NCBI GenBank assembly: GCA_963662155.1
Contig: OY759261.1
Span: 41,941,056 to 42,005,055, forward strand
Source of the DNA: Lamellibrachia columna
Taxonomy: Eukaryota; Annelida; Polychaeta; Sabellida; Siboglinidae
Direction: 5' to 3'
Length of the DNA stretch: 64,000 bases
Shown: positions 19,210 to 29,691 of the stretch, piece after piece
How the letters are laid out: every line of letters starts with the position of its first letter
Position numbering within the stretch: the stretch's first letter is position 1
Translations under genes and position numbers: made by a program
The notes under the pieces: model-generated
What the model was told of the DNA's origin: nothing
What the model saw: only the letters and a program-made list of their open reading frames with translations
Database searches by the model: none

Positions 19210-22200
19210 CTTGATTGCTTGTGACCGAACTATGGCCAACTTTTTTAGGTTTGAAGACCAAAATCTGGGCGTTTTCCGAAGCTACCTCACTTATAGTCAA
19301 TCCCCGTTTTTTGCCTACAAATATTCCGCCCACCCATCTTAAATGCAGGAGATTTGAACTCGCAATAACTTTTTTGAAAACTTTGGCGCTCCCTTCCATC
19401 TGAAACTGAATTATGAGGATGTCTTTTAGGTAACCTACCAGGGAAGACTGTCGGTGCAGCTGATTTCTGAGTTTAAGTAACTCACCCTTCTTAGCCTGTA
19501 GTTCTTCTAATTTAGTTGCTTGGTAGGGCATTTGCAATAAAGACTTTATACCACTAAAAACATTAATTTGACCACGTGTATTATATATTGTGGACAAACC
19601 GGGAGGAATTGTTTATACAGTTGCAAAATACAATTCCAACACTTTCAAGCGATCATGGCATTTCTTTGTGGTTTCTAACACTGCATGTACATGCTTACAA
19701 AAATATGGTTGTCCCTTATGAATATAACTTAAGCAAGTGCATATAATAAGTGATATATTAACATTGTAAATCCCTTCATCTGGTGCCGGAACAGGCAGGC
19801 ACTGGGAAACAACATCACGGACAGTTTCGGCTGGAAGAGTGTTCAAATGTTCTTACAAATTTGCACTGGCTGCATTTAGTGCATAGTCATGGTCATTTCC
19901 ACATTGTTTTTATCTTCTGAAGTGATAAATGCCCACCCATGTTATTATCTTCTGAAGTGACAAATGCCCACCCATGTTGTTATCTTCTGAAGTGACAAGT
20001 GCCCACCCATGTTGTTATATTCTGAAGTGACAAGTGCCCACCCATGTTGTTATCTTCTGAAGTGACAAGTGCCCACCCATGTTGTTATCTTCTGAAGTGA
20101 CAAGTGCCCACCCATGTTGTTATCTTCTGAAGTGACAAGTGTCCACCCATGTTGTTATCTTCTGAAGTGACAAGTGTCCACCCATGTTGTTATCTTCTGA
20201 AATGACAAGTGCCCACCCATGTTGTTATCTTCTGAAGTGACAAGTGTCCACCCATGTTGTTATCTTCTGAAGTGACAAGTGCCCACCCATGTTGTTATCT
20301 TCTGAAGTGATAAATGCCCACCCATGTTATTCCCAATTTAGAATAAGATTAACTTTTCCTTCCTTAACCAGAATGAGTCCTTTTGCGATACACTTAAGTA
20401 AATTACACTTGGAAATGTTTACCTAATTTTGACATTTTGCTAGTTTAGTTGCACCATGCATGTGTCTTGTGCATGTCTGGGTAGATTTCTATCAATCAAA
20501 GTTCGAACTTGTAATGCTATCGATTTATTCAAATGATTTGCATTTTCCCCTTGGACAATCAGCCGGCGGGATTGATGTTCTGTTATATTATCTGTTAACA
20601 AGAGTGGATTTCGCTTGTCTTGTTCCTTGTACCAAATATGCTGTTTCGGCAGTCAACGTTGTTTGCCATGCACTACGAGACCAGTAAGTATTTAAGTAAT
20701 CTTTGAAACTATTCTTTTTTTGTGCACTAACAAATGGGATATCATTATATAGATACTTATAAAATGATTGCACCATACTGGCCCGAACAATGTTATGCCA
20801 ACTACTCATTATACTTTTAAGTGCAGTTAAGATTGGGTTGATGAATATTTTTAGGTCTGGATAACTCATTATGTTTTCCTTTAGAGCATGAAAGTTGCAT
20901 AAATCTGACTGTAAACCTAACTCACTGCATGCTGTTTTGATGTCCCATGCCTTGTCATGTTGCATTACTGGTTGGAATATAGAACCATTTTGCAAAGTGC
21001 ATGGTCAAAGATGGAAAAAGCCACTGTTATCATCAGAAATGTATAAAGGCTTTCCATGTGCACAGTAGGGGTCATTACAATGCATGTTCGCCATCGTAAT
21101 GTCTACGTGCACTCTGTGTAACTCACAATTACTAGTAGCCTCCATACATATCTTGCCTTTATTTGTCGAGTCACAATAAGTTAAGATACTAGTTTTGAAA
21201 CGTGCTGCCTTCAAATTATGTTTTACGTTATAATCACAAATAACATCAAAATGTTCCACACATTTTAGATTTTTATCACTTCCAAGAACACTATGATAAT
21301 TCTTGTTTAAGTTGACATCACCCTGCTGAAATATGAGAATTGAGTCTAATTTAGTTTTTTCAAAAATTATCTCTGAATTCCTCCAATCAGAAGTTGTTAC
21401 TTTTTCTTTAGAACTTCAAAAACCCTTTCCTAAATAATGACTGTCAATCAAATGATAGTTGTTCGTAATTTTGCCTAAATTGACAGATTGTAATGGTTTA
21501 TCAATGTCCTCATGAGTAGGTGTACTGGTGAGATTTTCTACAATGCAAATTTGACTTGGTGCTGTTTTTCAGTCATTCTAGTCCAATCAATGTTTTCTTT
21601 CATTGTGTGTGACATGCGCCTATCCCTCAGGGCTCCGATGGGCTCCGATGGGTGAAATAGTAAATGTTTTCCATATTAAAAAAATTCCCAATTATCTAAG
21701 TCATTCTCTCGCAGCTATTCAACCGAACAATTGCGTCAGCAGACCGCACATAGGAGTGCATGTGTTTACACCCTGAACATCACGTTTACCTGCCTGGGAG
21801 CATGGAAACTGTTTACATACTTTTTTCCACGGTGAACAATTACAGGTAGCCCTAAGAACTTTGACTTTACAACTGAAACCATTAGCTTGTTAATTATGAG
21901 ATGTGCTATGTTTCCATAATCAAGTACGAGGGGGTTTCAGTACTCCTCATAATTTTTAAGGGGAGAATATAGGTATCAACCTTCTTTTTCTTCCTGTCGT
22001 TATTGACATTTTTACAATCTGCCTTTTTAGTTTTTTACTGTTATTAAGACTGCCAATGCCAGTAGTTGGTTTGGGCTTGTTACTGTTGGTAGAAGTAGTT
22101 ACACTATGAGAACTTGTACTGGAATTTGATTTCTTTACTAGCATATTCACATCAACTCTGCCCGCCATTTTCCACTGCATGATCACCCGTCTCAAAAATC

Positions 22201-23050
22201 CTGAATATCCAGATATGTTGCACATATAAGCAATTTCATATGTTGCAATTTATGAATTTGGAAGAAGTAGACCGTAGAAACTTGTACGGTATAAAACACG
22301 CCCGTGAGGCACCTGTTATTACGGAGACACCGCAAATGCCTGAACATGTCTGTAATGGATACTTACGATAACACAGATGCGAACAGGTATATGGTGTGAC
22401 ATCAACCACAGGCTGATGACAGAACTTATAAAGAGGAGCTGGTTTTCCAAAGTGTGGTGACACCTTTAGAAATATGGTCCTAACCGTTTCTGGCATTCCA
22501 CACCCAAGTGTATCTGCATAGGAAACAATATTAAATTATAATGAATATATTGCGAGTGCGAAATGATTAGAATGTACAATACTTTTAGATCCACATGCAT
22601 TAGTAACTTGCAAACTGCCCATGTAATATGTTCCACCATTATAGCCAACACGTATCATCAAAATCAGTTGCCCATCATTAACATTTGCACATTTTTACCA
22701 ATTAGTTATACTAAAATGTGTCTGTTCTATATCTGATGCATATTACACACAAGTCTTAGTGTCAAGAAATGTGGCATTAAGCATTTGAAAGCCAGCTTTC
22801 ACCAAAAGGTACGTCAGATCCTCAATGTTGTACGTGCTACCTGCTGTGTCGACTGTATCATTTTCAGCGTGGTCCAAAACGATATTTATGTCCGAACTGT
22901 TTCTTGAATGTCCTTCCCAGCATGGAATTTTTTTTAAAGTTTAATGGTTTCCACTGAATAAGCACCATAGTCCATAGTCTATCTGACTTATTGGTGGCAT
23001 ATAAGGATATTGAGTGGGGTCAGTAGAAGTGAACTTAACATTACTTCCAG
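19210..23050 (-). pseudogene. SWIM/MULE-like transposase gene remnant
   Basis: On the minus strand several open segments follow each other: 23050-22750; 22510-22350 (bounded by candidate acceptor TATGCAG and donor GTAAGT); 22225-21956 (Ser/Thr/Lys-rich); 21259-21005 (Cys/His-rich, with CDSTNKGKICME); 20995-20588 (HDKAWDIKTACSELG ... CNFHALKENI, resembling the MULE transposase core before its C-x-H); 19846-19613, with ICTCLSYIHKGQPYFCKHVH fitting the SWIM zinc pattern CxC-CxH; and 19597-19202. A DDE-type core followed by SWIM is the MULE layout. Stops, frame breaks and a 35-bp array interrupt it. A domesticated or host gene cannot be excluded; family assignment is tentative. Confidence 0.45.
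19910..20325. repeat. 35-bp minisatellite, about 12 copies
   Basis: Unit starts TTGTTATCTTCTGAAGTGAC and ends in a CCACCCATG. Copies are more than 90% alike by eye. It lies between the transposase-core and SWIM segments of the transposase-like gene. Confidence 0.95.
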
Positions 23051-23099
23051 CCTGGTTATCAACTTTATTAGATCTCATTACTACTGGAAATTTGGACTG

Positions 23100-23850
23100 A
23101 AACGATTGCTTCCTAGAACACGATACGACCCATGCTTACTTTTGCTTCTTACACTTGGAGGACGAGGACCTCCACATACCACCCTTGTATATGTCATGTC
23201 AGTCTCTGGAGTCTCCACAGCAGGTTACAGTGGCTGCAATGAAGCATCGTCATCATCATCATCATCATCAGCGTCTGCCTCTCTACGCAGGTTAATGTGC
23301 TCAGCCACGAAGTGTTCCACGAAGACATCCTCTGACGAACTGACGCTTGTGCAGAAGGGACGATGCATGACAGGAATGCGCGGCACTGGTCTACGACGTG
23401 GCGTCTGATGCTGGGTCCTTGTCTGATGTTAAGGACTGGCAGAATGGCGCTGGAATGCAAACTGTACGTGACAACAGCGAATCTTGGATGCATCTACTGC
23501 AGCACTTGAAAACATTTCAAGGTTAACCGGTTTTTTTTAGCTAGATCTACATAACTTATTCACATATTTGTAACATCGATGATGTTTTAACACCAGTGAA
23601 CGACTAAATTGGGAAAGCATGTGCTGTACGTGCTGTGCAGGGTGAATGTAGCAGTCCTGGAGGAAGGGCGATGGGCACTCCCACCATGCTGATGAAGACG
23701 TAGTCTTCTAAGTCATCCTTGTCCACAGTACGACCAGCTGACAGATACAAGGATGGTATGTGGAGGTTGTATGTGGAGGTTGTAGTCCTCCAAGTGTAAG
23801 TAGCAAAGTAAGCATGGGTCGTACTGTGTTCTACGTAGGAAGCAATCGAT
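23100..23850. repeat. Inverted repeat of about 100 bp arms
   Basis: Bases about 23103-23200 recur as the reverse complement at about 23735-23845 (shared ACGACCCATGCTTACTTT). The 540-bp loop contains a (CAT)n run near 23248-23270. No gene recognised; it could be a foldback element or an inverted duplication. Confidence 0.7.
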
Positions 23851-24189
23851 TCAGTAGTTCCCGTAGGTCCTCACTAGTACTAGTGCTGGGTCCTGCCAGT
23901 GTCTGTGATGTAGAGGTAACCATGCAGTCATGGCTCGTGGTTTAGCCTCCACACGCCGCCGATATTCCGCGCGGCTGCGGGTCAGCTCGACTGCTACCAA
24001 ATCCGCCTCCCTGCATAGACACACATACTACTTTCAAGTAATTTTTTTTTCTAACTTCAAACCAGCACAGTTTCTTCAAGGAAGGCACATTAAAGGGCAG
24101 TGTCATTGCAGCTTTAGGCAATACCATATTCTTCATGCAAAACAGTTTTCGCTTGAACTTGCATGAAAAAACCACTCCTAATGACAAAT

Positions 24190-24700
24190 GATATAGCTGC
24201 TGTGTGCGTCTGGCACATTGCCTTCGTGTGATGGGTGCTGGGTGCGTCTGGCAGTAGCTGAGTGGATCACAGCGTTGCCTTCGTGTGATGGGTGCTGGAT
24301 GCGTCTGGCAGTAGCTGAGTGGAGCACAGCGTTGCCTTCGTGTGATGGGTGCTGGGTGCGTCTGGCAGTAGCTGAGTGGAGCACAGCGTTGCCTTCGTGT
24401 GATGGGTGCTGGGTGCGTCTGGTAGTAGCTGAGTGGAGCACACCGTTGCTTTCGTGTGATGGGTGCTGGGTGCGTCTGGCAGTAGCTGAGTGGAGCACAG
24501 CCTTGCCTTCGTGTGATGGGTGCTGGGTGCGTCTGGTAGTAGCTGAGTTGAGCACAGCGTTGCCTTCGTGTGATGGGTGCTGGGTGCGTCTGGCAATAGC
24601 TGAGTGGAGCACATCGTTGTTTCCTTCTTGTGATGGGTGCTGGGTGCGTCTGATAGTAGCTGAGTGGAGCACAGCGTTGTCTTCGTGTGATGAGTTTGAG
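24190..24700. repeat. 57-bp minisatellite, about 9 copies
   Basis: Unit begins GCCTTCGTGTGATGGGTGCT. Because 57 is a multiple of three, long frames run through it on both strands; none looks like a real protein. Confidence 0.95.
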
Positions 24701-24959
24701 CAAGTATATGAATAGGTGTATACAAATATAATTTTATTTGGCACGCGAATATTGCCAGAATACCACACTCGTGATGTATTTAACAGGATGGCTCGGCCCA
24801 TGAAATTAATATGTTGTGCGTTCAACAAGGTTTTCCTAGTAAACCACTGGCGTGATATTCTTCATTGTAGTTACAAATGGTTATGTTTTAGTAACTCTTC
24901 TTATAGGTGCATACGCCGAAACCATGAATTTTGTTTCGCTTTAAGAATTATTGTGCAAC

Positions 24960-25220
24960 TAGAGGACACGAAACAACGTTAGTGATGGATCAGTGTATAT
25001 AGGATATCAGAAAGTACTCATTGTCACAGAGGAAATAAATGAACCGAACATATTATCTACAGGTTGCTGGCAACGTGAATATTGATAAATTGATATATAT
25101 CTCAGAAAGACGTGTTACGTATAAATGTAAATCTTGTTGGACTGTCGATAAGATAATGGCTTCCTTGTCCACTTGCCATCTGGGCGTTTTGTCTTTGATG
25201 GCAATATTTTTTTATTTTTA
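24960..25220 (+). mobile_element. CR1-like LINE 3' end fragment
   Basis: Plus strand resembles the 3' end of the element at 10140-10928: a YQKVLIV-TEEINEPNILST-like stretch, then the 3' tail CCACTTGCCATCTGGGCG, shared with the other copy (CCACTTGCCATCTGGGCC). Confidence 0.7.
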
Positions 25221-25789
25221 AATCTCAAGAGCTTAGACCGAAAGCTTGCGACAAAACGCCAAGTCCAACTTCCATGTTCACACCTAGGACTGAGAGACGT
25301 GTGTCAGGCACATGTAGAGATGCTCTCCTCGGGAGGTGTCGGCACCGGTAGATGCTCATTCGTCGCCAGCGACGAGACCATAACGAGCTAAGCAGATGCC
25401 TATCAGACACGCAGATTATGTCACATACACCCTGAAGTCTACCTAGATGTTCTTGGCTACTATCGAACATTGAGTGTACGGTGTCTCTCCAGTGTGCATG
25501 CAATGTAGAACCGCACCATGTTTTGAAAAAGTTCCGAATTGTTCGCAGTTATTTGTTGAGATGTTCCAACTGTTTGAATATCTTAATTAATCACATTACT
25601 TATGGGTTCAGTCAAACAAACACATAGACGTACGAAATATAAAATCTGTAGAATGGCTTAGTCTATGTGTTTTCAGATACAATATACTCTTGAAGAAGGG
25701 GAGTAACGTCGTATATGCAGAATCATATGGAGGTATTACTTGAAATGACCTACTTATCACTTGGTGCCGACTCTAGCAAGTGGCGTGTG

Positions 25790-28310
25790 GAAAAGGCGCG
25801 AAAGGAAGCCGTGTTGTAATAACACTTCCTATCCTCTTCGGGCCCAGTGCTCCATAAGGCCGAAGTGCATCTCCCCCAGCTCGCTCTATCAGCTGCTACA
25901 TCTCCCCCAGCTCGCTCTATCAGCTGCTACATCTCCCCCAGCTCGCTCTATCAGCTGCTACATCTCCCCCAGCTCGCTCTATCAGCTACTACATCTCCCC
26001 CAGCTCGCTCTATCAGCTGCTACAACTCCCCCAGCTCGCCCTGTCAGCTGCTACAACTCCCCCAGCTCGCTCTATCAGCTGCTACATCTCCCCCAGCTCG
26101 CCCTGTCAGCTGCTACATCTCCCCCAGCTCGCTCTATCAGCTGCTACATCTCCCCCAGCTCGCTCTATCAGCTGCTACATCTCCCCCAGCTCGCCCTGTC
26201 AGCTGCTACATCTCTCCCAGCTCGCCCTGTCAGCTGCTACATCTCCCCCAGCTCGCTCTATCAGCTGCTACATCTCCCCCAGCTCGCCCTGTCAGCTGCT
26301 ACATCTCCCCCAGCTCGCTCTATCAGCTGCTACATCTCCCCCAGCTCGCCCTGTCAGCTGCTACAACTCCCCCAGCTCGCCCTGTCAGCTGCAACATCTC
26401 CCCCAGCTCGCTCTGTCAGCTGCTACATCTCCCCCAGCTCGCTCTATCAGCTGCTACATCTCCCCCAGCTCGTTCTATCAGCTGCTACATCTCCCCCAGC
26501 TCGCCCTGTCAGCTGCTACATCTCCCCCAGCTCGCCCTGTCAGCTGCTTCATCTCCCCCAGCTCGCTTTATCAGCTGCTACATCTCCCCCAGCTCGCTCT
26601 ATCAGCTGCTACATCTCCCCCAGCTCACTCTATCAGCTGCTACATCTCCCCCAGCTCGCCCTGTCAGCTGCTACATCTCCCCCAGCTCGCTCTATCAGCT
26701 GCAACATCTCCCCCAGCTCGCCCTGTCAGCTGCTACATCTCCCCCAGCTCGCTCTATCAGCTGCAACATCTCCCCCAGCTCGCCCTGTCAGCTGCTACAT
26801 CTCCCCCAGCTCGCTCTATCAGCTGCTACACGTCTGGCCTCTTTCCAGCGGTTTTACCCCATTACGCGTCTTTCATTTTCAACAGTTGAACGCCACATTG
26901 TCTTTGGTCGACCAACCTTTCTTCTACCTTCTGGCGTCCAGGTCAACGCCGTCTCACATTTGTTGTTCTTGTCCATTCGTAGGGTATGTCCTACCCATTT
27001 ACATCTTCTTAACTTGACCTCGGTGCTCATTGTCTTTAATTTTATTTTTGCAAGAATATCTTGATTTGATACAACGCATGGTCGTCTAATATCTGGAATT
27101 TGTCTCAAGCACTTGAAAAAAACGTATCGAACTTTCTGTTGTCGCCTTCGCTTATATTCCATGTTTCACTTCCCTACAACAACATTGGTTTAACAAGTGT
27201 GTTAAAAATCCTCAATTTTGATATCAATGTGTATATGTTTGAACTCAATATTTGATTTAGCTTCATGAAAGATACCCAAGCTTTACGAATTGTGCTAACA
27301 ATGTCATCACCACCTCCTCCTTACTTACTGACGTTAGTACCCAGGTAATTATACTTGTCCACTTCCTTTAGTTCTTGATCATCAATTAGTATTCTGTTTT
27401 TGCACTTGCTGTTGATGCTATATCATCGGCAAAGTCCAAGTCCTCTAGTTTTGAGTCTTATCCCCGTTTTATTTCCTGCTGTTTTGTTTCTCAATATCCA
27501 GTCCACTACCATCAAGAAGAAAAACCCAGACATTACTTTTCCTTGTTTAACTCCAGTTTTGACTTTGAACCACTCAGATTCCTCACCTTTGTCTAACACT
27601 GCACATTCACTATCTTGCGTGGAATTCCATAGCTCTCCATGATTGTCCATAGACTCTATTGGTGCACTGGGTCAAAAGCTTTCTCAAAGTCCGCAAACGT
27701 GGTCTATCTCCACATCTATTACAAGATCATCAGGGATTGGTATATTAACGATTTCCTCAAAGTGTTATTTCCATCGCTCCCTTCTGGACAATCCTTCCGT
27801 TAATAAATGTCCGCATTTGTCTTTCACTGCATTTGTTGTCTTGCGTTTGTCATCACTGAGGGTTTTTGTAATATCATAAACTTCTTTCATTCTTCCATTA
27901 TGTGCTGCTTCCTCTTCTTCCATGGCAAGGTGGTCAACCCACTTCCTCTTGTCTTGTCTCGTGCTCTTCTTCACTTCTTTCTCTTTACATCTATATTTAT
28001 CCATGTAATTCTGCTTAATCCTGTCTGACTTTGTCTGCTTGATGTTGTTCTTCAGTCGTTTTCTCTCTCCTACTAGCTCCCACGACTCCTTGCTGATCCA
28101 TGGTTTTTGCCCTTTCTTTTTGTACCCCAGTACTTCTTGAGCTGTTTCTTTGTATGCAGCCTCAAAGTCCTGCCATTGTTTCTCAACTTCTTCGTCGTCT
28201 GTTTCGTCGTAGTCTTGTAATATATCATATTTGTTGCGCAACTTCAGTGAGAATTGTGCTTTAGTGGCTGGTTGTTGTAACTTCATTATATCAAATTTCT
28301 TTCTGGTGAC
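25790..28310 (-). mobile_element. RTE-like LINE, 5'-truncated, with a satellite in its C-terminus
   Basis: Minus strand, 5' to 3': the region before RT (28286-27765, KWVDHLAMEEEEAAHNGRMK); RT palm with KTGVKQGKVMSGF (27650-27423); an internal deletion; the later RT part (27400-27170, KYNYLGTNVS); the C-terminal WVGHTLRMD, EGRRKVGRPKTMWR block (27162-26854); then EARRVAADRASWGRC at the start of the 31-bp array. After the array the C-terminus continues (SALWSTGPEEDRK) near 25860-25820. Frameshifts and stops show it is inactive. Confidence 0.85.
25868..26832 (-). repeat. 31-bp minisatellite, about 31 copies, born in LINE codons
   Basis: The minus-strand unit, read from its LINE-side edge, encodes VAADRASWGRC, which is the conserved C-terminal motif of the surrounding LINE protein. 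The protein sequence is continuous on both sides of the array. Substitutions are few (mainly C/T in CTCGCTCTAT versus CTCGCCCTGT). Confidence 0.95.
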
Positions 28311-29160
28311 ACTTTTTAGCTAATCCAGTCTCTGGAGTCACTCAGTACGCTGCTAGTATAACATACTTAAGAATTTAAATAACTGACCCCCACTCTAAAC
28401 ACTTTTGAAACACATGTCTAAATGATACCCTTTTCAAGTTGGAATACAACCGAATGTATACAATTTAACATGCATTGTCCATGATAAAAAATTCAACTAC
28501 GTATTTTATTCATAGACTAATATTAACTAAAATTACAAAAAAATGCCCTGAAATGAAATCACAGCTCTTGTTCTAAATATCTATCTCTAATTACCCAAAC
28601 GCGTTTTCTTACATCAACGTGCTTTGTCGTACAAAACGTACCCATAAAATGTGGAATTTGCTTCAATTATAGTATACTGGCGACGTATTGAGTGGCCCCC
28701 CGGGAAACCATTATATTATGTGAATTTAAACAATTGTTGACAGGCATATTCACAGGTTTTTTTGTAAAAGCTATTGGCTGTGAAATAGTGCATTTTCTTA
28801 CAGTTTGTTTTTAGGGATTTATGGGAATTGTTCTGCTATGGTCCCCTTGAGCGCATGAATACATGGCTATTTTTGTCAAAACTGACGGGCATCGCACGCC
28901 TGGGCGTTTTAAAAGAGCTGCGGGTATGTGATTTTGACAAAACCTGGTCAGCATGTCAATGAGATGATGGCAGTTGCTGTGAAAAATGTTCACATTTTTT
29001 ATGGTATAGTTTTCATGTAATCAGAAAAAGTTTAACACGGCCACCAACGCAATTCTCTACTGTGGTCTGACCCCAACATAACATTTGTAATACATACGCA
29101 ATAGATTAATAAGATTTATGGCATCCGTCAGCAGAGGTATAGTTTCAACACAGATCCACA
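28310..29160. other. AT-rich stretch upstream of gene B; no gene seen
   Basis: No coding or repeat structure recognised. It must contain the promoter of gene B if exon 1 at 29168 is correct, but I see no clear core promoter motif. Confidence 0.4.
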
Positions 29161-29167
29161 CTAGAAC

Positions 29168-29342
29168 ATGGCTAAGCGTGAAATGACTACGTTGTTCATT
29201 ACTGGCATATTTACTGGGATTATTTTAACGCAGTATTTTGTGTCGAAGTTTGCTGGCACGCTGCCGTTGTCACTCAAGGGATGCCGTTGCCCCGATCGTC
29301 ACAGAGGCGAGGAAGGTAGAACAGAGACTGCCCGGAGACTCG
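29168..29342 (+). CDS. C1GALT1-like: Gene B exon 1: signal anchor
   Basis: ATG with A at -3 and G at +4. It encodes a basic start, a hydrophobic segment and a Cys/Arg-rich stem. Donor CTCG|GTAAGT ends one base into a codon; G plus the AT of exon 2 gives Asp, as in gene A. It differs in sequence from gene A exon 1 but has the same phase and topology. Confidence 0.75.
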
Positions 29343-29612
29343 GTAAGTCAGCGGCGTTGTCCGAACCGCGTCACGATGGCGAGCTCAAAAGTGCGTTTCG
29401 GCAGTTATGTACAGTGGACCCCACTTAACAGCATCGCGGATAAAAGAATCAGCCGTTTAGTAGAATTGCATTGACCCGTAATTCGATTAAGCGGAATCCA
29501 CTGTACCTTATTTAAAACATTCGTGCTTGATATTCAGTTGTGGATTCACATCTCCTCGTCATATGTACATTATAACTGCCGTTTCTAAAATTAGCGTGCA
29601 GGCGTGCGTGCA

Positions 29613-29691
<79 letters not shown>

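Noticed and set aside
18850..19224. A 124-codon frame of LTKLTAG-type heptads that could look like a coiled-coil protein
   Set aside because: It is the 21-bp minisatellite; the unit being a multiple of three keeps it open, and flanking sequence shows no gene structure.
25761..27064. Two overlapping plus-strand frames of more than 400 codons, Ser/Pro/Gln-rich
   Set aside because: A 31-bp unit cycles through all frames, so any stop-free unit gives long frames. The minus strand carries the LINE coding sense.
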